The notes beneath the pieces were generated by a model. The model was given only the letters and a program-made list of their open reading frames with translations. It had not been told where the DNA came from and searched no databases. A stretch of 64,000 nucleotides of DNA from Sclerodactyla briareus (lineage: Eukaryota; Echinodermata; Holothuroidea; Dendrochirotida; Sclerodactylidae). The stretch is from positions 248,001-312,000 of the forward strand of contig JAODTK010005781.1 of the NCBI GenBank assembly GCA_026419785.1. Reading direction: 5' to 3'. A program made the translations under genes and the position numbers. Below, one piece after another: positions 46,101 through 61,100 of this stretch. Position 1 is the first letter of the stretch. Every line of letters starts with the position of its first letter.

Positions 46101-49100
46101 ACAAAAAGGGTAATATTTAGTAACAGCCACTGATAGAGTCATTATCTAATAACACTGGGGGCATGGGGTAAACATCTAGTAACAGTCACTGATAGTCAGG
46201 GGTATATCCAGTAACAGTCACTGAATAAAAGAAGGGGTCAGGGGTAATATCTAGTAACATTCACTGGTGGCCAGGGGAAATATCTAGTAACAGTCACTGA
46301 ATAGATGGGGTCGGGGGTAATATCTAGTAACAGTCACTGAATAGATGGGGTCGGGGGTAATATCTAGTAACAGTCACTGAATAGATGGGGTCAGGGGTAA
46401 TATCTAGTAACAGTCACTGAACAGATGGGGTCAGGGGTAATATCTAGTAACAGTCACTGAATAGATGGGGTCAGGGGTAATATCTAGTAACATTCACTGA
46501 ATAGATGGGGTCAGGGGTAATATCTAGTAACATTCACTGAATAGATGGGGTCGGGGGTAATATCTAGTAACAGTCACTGAATAGATGGGGTCAGGGGTAA
46601 TATCTAGTAACAGTCACTGAATAGATGGGGTCGGGGGTAATATCTAGTAACAGTCACTGAATAGATGGGGTCGGGGGTAATATCTAGTAACATTCACTGA
46701 ATAGATGGGGTCGGGGGTAATATCTAGTAACAGTCACTGAATAGATGGGGTCGGGGGTAATATCTAGTAACATTCACTGATAGTCAGCGGTAATATCTAG
46801 TAAGAGTCACTGGTGGCCAGGGGAAATATCTAGTAACAGTCATCAATGTTTAGAGTCAATATCTAAACAGTCAATGATAGTCAACAAAATTTAATTCTTT
46901 CCTATGGTAACATCCAACAGGCCAGAATGCATCAGATCATCAGACTTCAGTACCTTAAAATAATCAGTGCCCTTGTGCTCTGAGGGGAGGAGGTTCGGGT
47001 TGCCAACGATCTCCTCCAAGAAGTCCTTAAACGATATGTCCGGAGCTCAAGGTTGCTCTCGAAGTCAGAGGTTAAGAAATTCAAGAGGAACGGGGACGTT
47101 GGATAATATACTAGTGATGGTATGGAGCCAGTTCACAAAGAGATATAATAAGATCCAGGATGACATGCAGATGCAGTATACAGATATGGCTTAGTGAGAT
47201 TCACTTAAAATGAAACAGCTTATCTGGGTGACCATCATGTTCGTTACTGTGATTCTCATGTTGTGTATGTACATGGGGCAAGCTTCCCCACACAAACATT
47301 CTGTTAAGCTTCCTGAAATATTGCAATTGATACAATAAATACCACAGTGATTGTTGGCACTCATGTCGGACAAAAAAAGTTGATGAAAATAAGACCAACT
47401 AGTAGGGATATTGGCATATTATGAATTTGCATCTAGGTTTGTATCCGCTTCACAATTGGACACAACGAGTTCAAGCACATGACTCCTTCAGATATAAATG
47501 AAGACCAACCTTAAATGATGCAAAGTATTTGTTAGTGTTACCCACAATGTCACCAAAAATTGTTTGATGCAAAGTGAAACCAATAAAGGTTGTTAATGAT
47601 GTGGCATGTTATGATTTTGATTTTCTAAACCCTAACATTCATGAATGTAATAGATCAGCAGCAAAGTAAATGCTGGTGTGGTGGTTCTCAACCACCGAGT
47701 ATGGTAGCATATAGCCCTTACAGCTTCACTTAACGGTTCACAGAGGATATCTCACATCACACACACACACACATACACACTCACACATGCACAAGTACAT
47801 ATTTTTACCTCCTGCAAGGAATCAAACAATGGAGATGAGACTAGTGTATTGAGTCTGGTATGACCTTTAACAATAATCCCCAACTCACGGTGAAATGAAT
47901 ACGAATCCCATAATTCGCAATTCATTCAACTTTCAACTACGGAATTGCCAAATGACCTTAATAACCTCAGTTGACTTTTGGGCCTCACCCGTAGGTAAAT
48001 GACAAAATTTGGCCTAAACCAACTTGTGAGTGTGATGTAGGTAATGGTAGTGTAGTAAGACAAACAGACATTTTAAACTGCTCGCCAAATTAAAATGAGT
48101 TCAAGTACTTTGCTTTCCCTCAAATTTGTTTTTATTGATGCTAGAATTGATAACAAGGGGTGAAACAGGATGTCAACTTCTTGGTACCGTTATAGGAAGT
48201 GAGCAAAACAAAAAAATCTGCAAACCTGTGCAAACTTTGAGACCCAGTGTCGTATGACATTGATGAACGGACGGTGGCAGCAGAGCTAATCACACCCTTG
48301 CTGAGACTACTCTGGAGCTTGCCCCTGGGTATAAAAGGTTAGCAGCAGCAGTTAGTGAAGAGAGGGGAGGGGGTAGGGTGTAATGATCCGCAAATACTGG
48401 AAATATATAGATAAAGAGGGTTATTAGATAGAGAGGGGTAGAATAATAGGGGTGGGGGGTAATTTACAGCGTTACACTCAGAATACATGATAGTGGGGGA
48501 TTGCATTTTTCAAGAAGCGCAGTGCATAGTGAGTCAGAACAGCAAACAGCGCTTGTGGAGAAACAATCATATCTGCACATTATTAGGTCATTAAATAGCC
48601 AAAGATGGTATACATGTAATGATCGGATTATACAATCACCAACTTATACAATCACCGATTTGTACAATCACCAACTTGGAATGTTTCTATATAAATTTCA
48701 CCACGGCATGTTGCCTGTTTCATTAGTGGTTTTTATGATACAAATTCTAGATAAATGATTATAAACTCGCAATCGACCATTCCCCGCTTCGTCCAACCAT
48801 AGCTACCGACGTTCGAGGACATTCCCAATACTATGTGGGGTTTTATTTCGGGAATTCACTGCCCCTTGCATTAAAAAATTCGCCAGTTTGTTCAAGAAAA
48901 AACTTGAAAATCATTTGCTGGAACAATACACTAATACCACGACTTGAACCAAGCAACTCATGCTAAATGTTATAACTAACTCCTTTCCCCCGCCCCCTCC
49001 TTTAAAATCACACCATTTACTTTCTGTTAGTTTTATGCTCTATTTACGAAGGTGCCAGACTAGAAAAGTTCCACTTATTTCTGGTTCCTCTACTTCCTCA

Positions 49101-52100
49101 GTGTCCGTTATTAGACGATACTAATTTTTCACACATTGGCACACAGAGCAAAGAAACACACAAGATTTGCTCGTACAAACTCTTAAACCAACATGCCAAC
49201 TAATAGGTTTATTAGATAGCTAAACAGTTAGCTTGTATACTTCCACATTGCACACAGAGCCCATATCACTGATGTTCGCTGTGGAAAACCTCACAACCCT
49301 TGACCCAACTTTGAGATAGGTGGGCATGAAATCATTATATATTATTTACCTCCACTCCAAAAAATCTCTTTAAAAATGTCTCTCACCTTCACTGAAGCTA
49401 TGGCGATCATATTCATATTTTTAAATCTGCCATCCATGTTGATATTAACTGGACAGGTACAAGCACAATGCAAATTTTTCTAGGCAACCTGTTCCCAAAA
49501 TTTTCTTGGCCTACAGAACTCTCCAGCACTAAGGGATATTGAACATCTGGGCCTACCTCCCCAGTCACCTTCCACCACCCTCTCTCAAATGAGGATGAAG
49601 GAGGGGGGAGGGCAACTGAGTTATTTTAAGTACAGATATCCAATTATTTATTTTGTTTTGTTTTCTCAGGCTCATCAAGAAACCCTGGCCATTCTGATAC
49701 TCAACTATATCGTGCTAAGAAGATATCAAAGCTGCGGTGTTACTATTCCCAACCTGTACCAAGACTAATTTATCATCCCCTCCAAAAGGCCGATCAGTGA
49801 TCTGACCACTTTCTCGGAAGCTGGAGGGACGAATTCACACTTTCAACTCCTCCAGCTTCTGTGAGAGTGGTTGGATGCTGAATTCCACTGATTCCTCATT
49901 CGGAGGGGACGTAAAATAGTGTCCAGGAACTTGATATTATATGAGCACTAGTCGAGAAGAGGAGGCGAGTAATCGTTGGGGCTCATCCACGATCAACACA
50001 ACCAGGGTTACTTAATGAGCCTTACTTGGCTCCCTGAACACATCAAATTCGGACCAAATCAAAGACTACATCATTTTTTTTGGGGGGGGGGGAATTCAGC
50101 CAACTTTTCCAAAATTATGCAGATTAGTCCACTTAAATAGCGAATAATATGCTGAAAAATTAAATCAGTATACCCTTTATAGTTGTCATATATGAAATTG
50201 CATCATTGAGGCATCTACCGATCTTGAGATATCTTGCACAGAGGTTTTGAGACTTTTTTTCCATTAATATGCAAATTGAACAAATAGAAGACATACACAA
50301 CAAGACCGGACATACACCTCCACACAAAATTCAAGCTCGGAGAAATTCACGGTTCAGAAGATATCACTGCACATACACACACACACACACCACAGTGTGA
50401 ACAAAGTTCAGGCAGACAAAAAAGGTCGGGCAAATAGTAAAAGCTTAGGTAAGTATCCAGTAACTTCTACAGTTGAGGTTGCCTGCCAAACCTTTTTCAT
50501 CAGTGCACCAATCATGCTATCACACAACTTCCACAGCACAAGTCATTCTAATGGGGCTGAAAAAAAGCGAAAAAAAAAAAAAAAGGGTCACTTACGGCCC
50601 CTCACAAATTTCCTCCTCCCACGTGTTGGTCTCATCTTGGCGTCAGGAGAGTCCTCAATGTTGCTAGCACCAGCAGTGGCTGCAGCGAAGGCCACCGCTG
50701 CAGTAGAGCAGCTCGCACGCCTCGTTGACATGCGGGACGAAGTCACGACCACGCCCGCAGAAGCAGTGGTAGTGGTCTTAGGCGGGGAACTCCCAAACTG
50801 AAGATGTTGTTGTTGATTGGTGCAGAGCTTGGCTCGGGCACTGGGGGAAGAAGTTGTGATGAGTGAGCCTTATAAATGTTTGACAATGCATTGACTGGAA
50901 TGTCTCCCGCCCAATACGCCAGTTCAGAGTTTTAAAGGCCAAAAGTCATGTTACAGATTTCCTTTGAACCAGTACAGGTGCAAGGAGGAAATATCAAAAC
51001 CTCACACCCCAAATTTGGAAGTTTTCTCATGCTTCCTTGTTGGGGAAACATTTAAATTTCACTTTTGAGGAATTTTAGGAATCTATTACATCACAGGAGA
51101 ACGACGCAAAGGCCACCCAAGGACTCTAAATAGTAAATGTTGCATTTTGCACCATCATAACAGAAAGATGGAATTAGGTAATCACTTCGAAATTGATTGA
51201 GATTATTCTTTGAAATCTTGTCAACAGTTTCAATACGGAGTAGAAGATCGCAAGTGATCAATCTCTTCTAGTGAAGAAAGTCTCACATAAGAGAATTGGG
51301 GATCAAGCTTTTTCTGTTAGTGCCCCACAGGTGTGGAATAATATTTCACAGCACATTAGGGATTTCTCATCTTTACAGATATTTTGTAGAATACTTAAAA
51401 CCCATATGTTTGTAAGTTACTTTCACTAGCTTGTTGTTTTCTATCTTTGTAAAGTGCCTGTGAATAAGCGCTATATAAGCACCAGTCATTATTATTATTA
51501 TTATGTTCGGTGAGTTCCAATCGCAGGGCAGGCCTCACCCCCCATGATCCTGGGGGCAATAAAATTAATTATTCGCCAGGCTGACAGCTCAGTGCCCATA
51601 AAATAATCCACAAGGAGTTGACAAAGCCGAAGTCATGATAAAGTTTGGGATGAGCATGGGGTTAAATAGACTGATTCATTGTTACACAATTGGGGCCCCG
51701 TGCTCAGTGTACACACACAGCAACCACACAAGGTCAACTTAATAAATTTTATAACTAGGGACTCCGCAAATTTATGTCGCTCACCAACTGGCCAAGGCTG
51801 GTAATGTGAAACCTGGAAAATCTGGTACTTTCCGGTGAAAGTTTTTGCAAGTTCACCGGAAATGTATACATCATGTTGTAAACTTTTATTCAGATCCCAT
51901 GTAACGTTTGTTTGTATAAGGATTTTTAAAAGTACATGTTTTACATTGCCTTTGTATCACAGAGGATCATGCCGTCCCCCCTTCCCCCCCCCCCCACTAT
52001 TAAAACATTATATATGGAATTCAACCATCTCATAAGGTTTGTGAGATATCTTGTTACCATGCTTCAATAACAATTTACATGAGTCTAGCAAATTACCAAT

Positions 52101-55100
52101 TTAATAACTGACATGAACGTACCCACTCAATCAGCGAACCACAATTCCATGAATCCTGTAGTTAATTACTCACCCGAGTCTTTGCTGTCCCCTGACAAGG
52201 CTGCAATGTTTGAGTCAGACCGGCTGAGGTGCAGCTTGGGGGACAGGTGGTCGCTGCTAAGCTGGTAGGGGCTGGTGGGGGGTGTACTGGTCCCGGTTAG
52301 GGAGGGTGAGTCAGGGGGAAACGACCCCCTAACTGGCTATCTGAGGCTGAAATAGAAAGGAAATTACTGCAACTCACAACAGATCTCATCAGATTGGCAT
52401 GGTGTGTAGTGACATGTGATCTCCATATCTCAACAGATTTGCATAGTGTGTAGTGGGATCAACCAGTGGGGTTAGATCTGATATCAAACCAAGGTGAATA
52501 AATTTGGGATCAAACCAACAGAATTAGATCTGGGAACAAACCAGTGGGAGTACATCTGGGACAGACATCAGGGTTAGATCTGGCCTCATCAAGCATGCAA
52601 GGCCTCACACTCTCATCATCACACCAACCTAAAAACCTTATTGACATGTACAAGCTTTTATCAACAAGGCTTTAGGTAATGGAGTGCTGTTCGTATTCAT
52701 CAGCAAATTACCTTTACGATGGCTCCGAAGGGATCGTGGAGAATGCTCCGCCTCTGAATCGCTGCAGGTGGTAGCGTCTGTAGAGGTCTCGGCGATGGGC
52801 GATATCCTGATGGGGGAACCTGAGGGCCGAGAGAGGGCCGCCCCAGAGGAGAAACGACGGGGGCTGCCGGGGGTGTGCTGCCATCACTCCTCTGCAGGTA
52901 GGGGCTTGGCGGAGGATGGGGAATGGCAACACTGTGAGTCGGGAACAAGAGAAACATTAATTCGTCATGGCCATATTCTAAGGACGGATAAAAATGAGTT
53001 CTTTGAGTTGTTCTTCAAGTTTAAAGTTATATCTCTCATCAACACTCAGCATACCACACACATGTCACATTCTCCCCCGTCAAATGAAATATATGACAGG
53101 ACAAGAATAGGGTTCTGGCAATACCTGATGTGGTCAATAATCATTTCAAACTGACAATCAACATGTTTGGTATTCTACCACTGCCTGGAGGGTAACATAG
53201 AGCACCATTGCAGATTGCAAAATTACCTTGATATGACTCAGAATGACACCTAGATGACCACCGACTTCAAATTCTTGAACACCCAACCACCGCATAAAGT
53301 ACCATTGGTCACTGATGACAATCACCAGATGTCATGACCGTCCAAGGTAATCTGCAGGAGCATTCACCCAAATTACCCTATGGGCAAGAAGATCTCCTAG
53401 ATGATTACTGACCTCACTTTCCAGGACAAAACACATGGACCATGCGTTGCAGCTATGCATTGGCCATCTATTACCCAATGAATTGTAATTTTAAGAACAT
53501 GTAATGCTCTCCATTGGAGAGAATGACTCTAAAGAATTTGTTGCGATCAAGGATGCCCCACCTGTGAATGAACATGATAGCCCAACTTGGTTAACATTTT
53601 TGAAAAACTAAGCATACCCCTAGTTCATATTACCACTGTCTGACCAAGTATCATAGTAACCCAACCTCATCTGTGGCGGAAGAAGACATTTCACAGATTT
53701 CTTCTCATAACAGCTCATTAGGCCTTCTTTAACTTGACATCACAGATCATTGCAGCTTTTTACATAACAGTTAATGTTCCCATATAATGACCGTTGACCT
53801 GAAATTTTGAACACCCAATATGTACCACTAGACCATAATGACACTGAGCAAGTTCAATGGTCATTTAACCTTATCTGTAGGTAGATAGGTGGAATTGTAG
53901 ATAAGTAGAATGGTAGAGAGGTAGAAAGATAGAAAGATAGGCAGGCAGGCAGTCAGACAGACGGACAAAACAGACAAGCCAGACAGACAAACAGACAGAC
54001 AGACAGATAGATAGACAGACAGGTTAGTGGTATCCTGTTGGAACATGCGTTTGACTTTGTCCACCTTGTATCCACCCCATTCACTCATATGTACAGGATG
54101 TCACTTTAACCAATCGGTTTTGCGAAACAAACGCCTAGTGCGGACTTCGTTCCGCTCGCTGTCGAACTGAATTATGGGCCGGACTAGTAGCAAGACATCT
54201 ACGTTGATTGCGCAATCAAACACTCTCTCTTCTACTCAATTACGGGAAATGGCCATGCCTGCTGGGAAATTACTCAATCGATCTGATCTGGAATTGTTTA
54301 GACAACCTCCATATTTATTTTTTCAATTCCCATTTTGAAGGATTCATTATTTCTTGTGAATATATCATCCCGCATACGAAACAAGCCGCAATATGCCTGC
54401 GCATAGCTAAAACATTGGCTCAGTTCATTTTAGGCTTCAAATGCCTCATTTTTCAATAAATTCTCATTTTTCGGTTAATTTTTTTGTAAAAGGTTATTGA
54501 ACTTATTGGAAGTCTTCTGTAAATATTCATGACCAAAGTGTGGGGCGTATTTTCGCAGAATCTATTCAGGGTTTGCCCCCTCCCCCCCCCCCATACGAAC
54601 GACCGTGTTTCTACTGATGATTGGCATCGACGTCACCTGAATCGTAATAGGCAGAATTCCAATTATTGGGGATTTGTCAAACGAAGTCCTGCGGAACGAC
54701 TGGTAATATTCGACCACGGTATACGACCATGGTATATACCAAAGACCCATAGTTCCCTCTATTTTCAGGAATGGCTTACTCATATCGTCTGCTTTAGCAG
54801 GCAAGGTTGATTGTGTCAACAAGCATAACTTACTTCAACTGACGCTCAACAATGTCAGGGTTCTTGTAGACTGTCATGAGGGTATCAACGATGGTCCTCC
54901 AGTCATGATGAGCCGGTAGGTCAGGAGGAAGGTGTTCAGGAAGTCAATGCTCAGGAAGCGCAGGTCAGTCAGTCTCTCAAGAGCCTCTCTAGGCTGGCTG
55001 AACGGATCTGTGGCACATTTGCAGCGAGATGAAGTGTTTGCTGAAACGGATATCCTCGTCATCCTTGAAAAGCCTTGGATCTGATCTGAAGATGGACATG

Positions 55101-58100
55101 AATGGAAGCCATGATACAGAGTAGGTTGCGATTTATGAACTCATTCATCCATGTTGTTATGAGATTTGGTGATCATCAATATGTAACAGGACATCACATG
55201 TTATACAGTGCCTTTGGGTAAAGCTCCTCAAACTCCTAGACTGTTCAATAAATCTTCAGTTACACCCCTATTAGAATTAATAACTTATCTGGTGTGTTGT
55301 ACTGTTCTTTCATATCACCATTCTGATATGAACATGTCCTCCCCCCCCCTCACTTCTTGAACCACCACAAACATTTTCTTTCCATATTTTCAGTCTTCTG
55401 CAAACTTCATTCAACAGTGGAGTAAGTTAAATGAGGCATGGCTCATGCAGGATCAATCAGAAACAAACACGGTTGGCAAGAAGCTGATGATTACCTGCTT
55501 CTCAATCTTTCTCCTATACTCACTTGATGGCGGATGCGCAGTCTTTTGTCCAGCTTTTCAAATTATCGGTGGGTACCTCAGACAAAGGTCCCTGCAGATG
55601 CCGCATCAATTATCATCTAGCCTCGAAGCGGCAGCAAGCAGGCTATGATCGGCAGGCAGTTATCTTGCCAGACATCTCCGTTAGGGGGAAGGGGCATTGG
55701 GGGGGCACATGGAATTCACAGAAGGGGCACTCTGGGAACTTCTTGAGTGTTGTCCTGGAGGAGGGGGTTTAGGGTGATGGGGTGTCCCCCTCCCTTTTGA
55801 GAAATTTTTGAATAATCCCAGAGTCCCAGAAGCAATCTAGTGTTACATTTGCTATCTTTAGCTCAGGAACATCAAGGATAAATACATTTTCTCAGAGAAA
55901 TATGGACAAATCCACATTTTCTGACAACCCACATTCCATATTTCAGGGGGCACCTGGAGGGAACAGACCTTTTTGGGCAGCCACAAGCACCCCCTGTTCC
56001 TCCGCCCCTCCCGTCCACCCCCATGGCAGCACCTCTATTGGCAGGCAGGAGTAGTCCTATATAGATGCAGTAGGAAATAGTCAGCCTCCCATCTCTCAAT
56101 GATATCAAGAGGATCATTAAAAGCGAGAAAAAGTTTCAAATCTGAAGGATTCTTCACACTCTCTCAAAAACATAGGAACAAAAGCATTCAAAGCCAGAAA
56201 AACCGAAAGAGGTGCAGAGAGAGCTGGTAGGGTAGCCAAAGGTACTTCAAAGATAGGTGAGAAGTGCGGACTAACCTAGTAGCTAGCCTGAGAACGACTG
56301 AAAAATTGACTCCAGCCAGCAAACTTTAAGCAATGCCAACAAAGGATGGGGCTGAAAATTGCCTACAAAATGTCCAGAGACTCTCAAATTTCCCCCAAAT
56401 GATGTCCAATCCACATCTTGCTCTTCACATAACAAAGTTGCATACTAAATTTCAGCTTGAGCAGACCAGCATCTAGACTTATCATGTTCACAAGGTGTTT
56501 CAGACTTTACCTCTGTGACCAGTCAAACCTAACGCTCTGTGGACCTTTGCCAACCTGAGACTGGACCAAAATATATCTAGATCATGTACTCCTGTATGGT
56601 ATAGGGTGCTATAGAATTTGTTTGCATGTAATTATTCCAATCTGGCATTCCTAAATTGCTATCAAAATGGCTGATGAACATTATGCGAAAAGACAGAAAA
56701 TGACAGAGAATCTGAGTTCACCAAACAACATGCACAGATCTAAATTTAGTACCAATTAAAGCTTATTCAATTCTAAAAAAATCATATACAGTACAGTAAA
56801 TATTATTCTGTATACAGTACAGTAAATATTGCAGAAAAGAGCTCACAAAATAGTCCAAAACCGATCTCACTCGACCTTGCCAGGAGAGTGACCACAACAA
56901 TAGGCATTAGGAAAAGATATGATGAGACCAATTCGAATGAATAAGAGGCAAAAAAGGGGAGATACGAATTAAAACCCAAAAGTGAGCAAGATGAGGTAGC
57001 TGGAATAAATGTGCAGGATCAAATTCAAACAACCGTCAACTATTTCTGGGAATGGCAGTAGGGAAAAATCTGTCCCCAAAGATATGTTTTGTGAAGAGGG
57101 AAGAGGGGATGTAAGAAAATGATACTGCTTGTATCCAGTATCCAAGACTTCCCTTGTAACGTAAACATCTCACCCTCCCAGTCTAATGATTCATTGTTAA
57201 TTCAACGGGTAACTGCCGCTGAGAAACTATATTTTGGAAAGCATCCAGAGAACCTTGGTAGCTGAGAGGCTCGTTGTGAAAAGATGTATCGAAAAAAGAT
57301 TAACTGCGGGTAGGAGGGAGGGTGATTAACCCAGTTCTACTTACTCGAGGCACTCACGACGATTACACAGCGGACTAATTTTGAATGGAGCAAACAAAAC
57401 CAAAGAAGCATGAGAGGGGAAATTCCCCAGAATGCCCAGCACAATAAACAGTCAAAGTACTGGGAGTAATCATTCATTCGTTCACTGTCCTTCAGGATTT
57501 CACCAGGCCAAGAGATGTACTTCTCTCTGGAAAATTAAACAAGCTAACCTTTACTCTGGCTATTACAACCGTAACCCAGGGCAAAGACTTTTTTTTTAAT
57601 TTGGTACTTCACTATGTTACAGAGAATCTGAGTTTGATGGCAGATCATGAAATTATGTTCCATTCACATTATGGACTGACCAAAAATTATGTCAATTCAT
57701 AGTATGAACTGACCAGATGGGATGGGCCTACTGTGTTTCATTCTAGATTCAACTCAATGGAATCGAACACGGGTCTCTTTGTCTGTTTGAAGTGAACGAG
57801 TGTAGAAACCATTGACTGGAGGATAAAACAAAATTTAAAATCCAATGCAATAACCTTGCCTTGCCTTCATTTTAGGGGTGGACAGTGGGTCCTGCTGTTT
57901 CGAGATCGGGTTCCCATATCTGTATAGGTAATTGACAGTTTTTTTACTGGATTATTGATAGGGGGCAAAGATAGCTCTTTCTCTACTGGAACAAATCAAC
58001 ACCATCTCTGTGTATAATTATTCTAGCATGAAATTCCATTCAAAATAATTTTTTTCACCCAAAAGAACATTCTCTCCTCTACAATGGGGGAGAGTTGAGG

Positions 58101-61100
58101 GTGACTGTGACTCCCTGGAGAGTCATATCTTCACTGCTTGGTTCCTCATATGGGGCACAACAAATGCATATCGGAAATGTATGTTCCAGTTCATTGCAGA
58201 ATTCAAAACGAAATGTTTCTCCTACTTTATTGAGGATCAAATGGGAAATTCTGCAAAAACAAAATCCAACAGAACTTTCAGAAGCAAGCAACACTAAGCT
58301 AAATCCAGAATAATTTTCCAGCGTAAAGGCTGAATGTGAAAAAGAGCGATCATACAAGCATATACATATACATTATGTACAAACCTGGAATGAATGATCA
58401 CAAAAAAACTGCTTAAACTTAACTTGATACACTGAGGGAAGTCGAACAGAATTCAAGCTGTTTTCATCTGCTGAGCTGTCCAGCAAACCATTGTAGTGTA
58501 GATTATCAATGCACTGTTGAGAACAATTGAGCAGGTGTTGTATGAATAAATTATGATTGCAACCTATTTTCTCTCTTCTTTTTAACAATAGGTCCACAGT
58601 TTGGAACAATTAAATTCACTAAGAGAATGCACGCATGGAATGTATTCGACAGGTACACAGTGGCAATGATGAGTCCAATATCCCCTGAACATACCTTACT
58701 AAATTGCAAATAAATAGGCATTTAAAACACTGTTCACATAGGTACCCCATAATTTAAAAAACATAATTCTTACTAATAGGTTCTCAGGTCGAAAGTGTTG
58801 CGCAGAACCCAAAATTCACAAGGAAGCTATTCACATGTAGAGGGACTAATAGTTGAACCGCCTTTGCCTGAATCAGACCTACAACAATTAGGAATGGATT
58901 AACAATAGTGATCCTGTCCTGAGATATACTTGTGGAAGTGATCACTAAGGAAAGAGGGCGCCAGAATCTAGGACACTCATACATGTATACCAGATTATGA
59001 AAATCCACAAGCTAGTTACCTGTGCAGTGCTGTTTTGAAGATGCTGTGGTATTGCCATGATTCAAAGTCAAGTACAGAACAAGTATTTACAGTAATCGAG
59101 TTACCCTGTTACTAGGGCACAAACTACATAATGGCAAAATATTCGCAGATACACCATCTGTTCCCAATCTGGAATGAAAAACAGAATGTCCAGATGAGTG
59201 ATTTGGTCACTAAATGACATAGAAGAGTAGAAGAGAACTCCAAGGTTGCAAACAACAGAAGGGATTTCTGATTCACCAATGGTAGGGTAAGCAGTCATTT
59301 AGTTTCAGATAGTTTTCCACTCATACGGAACCAAATCAGCCTATGGATGATAATTGATATTGTGCTCACAATATTTCCCCCCCCCCCTCCATCCCATGAG
59401 TGATGTAGAAGGGGGAAAGAGGTGGCTGAGCATAGACCCCTGGGACATGCAACTTTCTGCAACAATTTCATCAGATAAATAGCCATGTGAACTCACTTGG
59501 CTAGTAGAAACATTGAAAAAAGAAGCAAACAATTCCAAAGTGCGCTCACAAATCCCAAGGCGTCTGTCAGGGCATTCTCTCTGTGGTCAACCGTATCAAA
59601 TGCTGCACGCGTATCTAACATTGCAAAGGATCACAACCTTATTGCAGTCCATTTCAGTGACAATATTCATAGCAACTTTGGCAAGAGCACCCTAAGGGCT
59701 GCTGTGCATAGTCTTAAAAAACGAACCGAAGGGGGTCACTGAAGGGGGTCACCGAAGGGGGTCACTGAATGGGTGGGTTTTCAGTGATTAGCATTCACCT
59801 GGTGTGTCAATTGGGCAGCTGCGCATCTCTCAATGATCTCAGCCGAGAAAATCAAATTGCTGACATGTCTGTGAATTTGAAAGTTACTCCTATCATGAGA
59901 TGGTTTTTTGTGCTCAAGAAAAATGATTGCACAACCCAAATCATTTGAAAAAAATCCAGCCCAGTCTGTCATGATGCATTAACAGTTACTGCTGCAGAGT
60001 TGGTGCAGAAACGTGACGTGATCAGTGCACATGCTCAGGTGGCACGAGCAAAGGAGTCTAAAGGAGGTTTGGTAAGGGCAGGACGCATTAGAGGAAGCAG
60101 ATAAGATACTCTGTCTTCTCTACCGACAAAACATGAATGGCAATGCTCCTCTGAACTTTATGGAGCAATATCTCATTTGCTTGAAGCTACTCGCCCTACG
60201 CGATCCTCTTCTTCTTGCCACTCTTTTCTGTCACGCCTCCCATTTACTGCACCGAGACCCTACGTTCGTACCTCTTCATCATGCACTTAGTGTGTCTAGA
60301 ATATACTTCTCCAGGATGTGTTTCTACTTTTGATGTCCAGCTGTTCAAGAGTAGAATCGAGGAGCTGAATTGTTCTTCTTTTCCTCGTTTCTTGTGCATG
60401 GGGCTTAACCTAAATTGTGGAGCATTTATAGGCTCACTCTCCCTTATGACTCTTTGTTTAAAAAAAATGCTGGGACTGAGAGGGTCTCGTGTTTTAAGGT
60501 TGAATTCTGCAGTGCGCCATCAGGGGTGAGGTTGTCAGCACAAAATTATGGTATACTTGCCGAGCAGAGGATCAAACCTGGATACTGCACTATATTGTCA
60601 GCTGCAAATCCTTCAACCAGGTACACGGAATGAGGCAATGCCTCTTCGGTGGTACCTCAATGTGGGTGTGGGGGGTAATCACATGCAGATGGCAACTTGC
60701 AAATTGCCTACCTTGTTTGTCCCAGCTCGTTAAATCGTGCCGAGCGAGCGTCGCCAGCAAAAAGGCAACCTAGGTACCATTTTGGTAGCTAGGACCCGAC
60801 CAGGATTCTAGCCCCAGTCTCCCGGGAGGAAAGTTGGTGCTCTACCAATTGTGTCCAACTGCACTGCGGTTAGGACTGAGAGGGTGCATTACAAATGGAT
60901 GGAGGGCAGATCCCTTGTAAATAAAATCCTGCAGAAAACGTTAATATTCATAAATGAGAAATAGTCTGCTATGGGTGTTAGGCTAAGAGGGGGATGGGGG
61001 GTGATTTACCTGACTGATGTCACTTGTCCATGCAGCCTTGTTTGCTGGGTGGGGGCATAAGGGTGACGATCACTGGAGGGCCGCTCCTGGAATCAACCAC

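Noticed and set aside
50397..50801. Plus-strand 134-codon frame with Lys- and Ala-rich stretches
   Set aside because: It is largely antisense to the RasGRF linker exon at 50,596-50,797; the minus frame carries the family match.
52684..53154. Plus-strand 156-codon frame
   Set aside because: It is antisense to the RasGRF linker exon at 52,712-52,931 and then runs into intron.
60784..60864. Functional tRNA gene
   Set aside because: A- and B-box positions are recognisable but the stems do not pair properly and a non-tRNA body follows; called a SINE.
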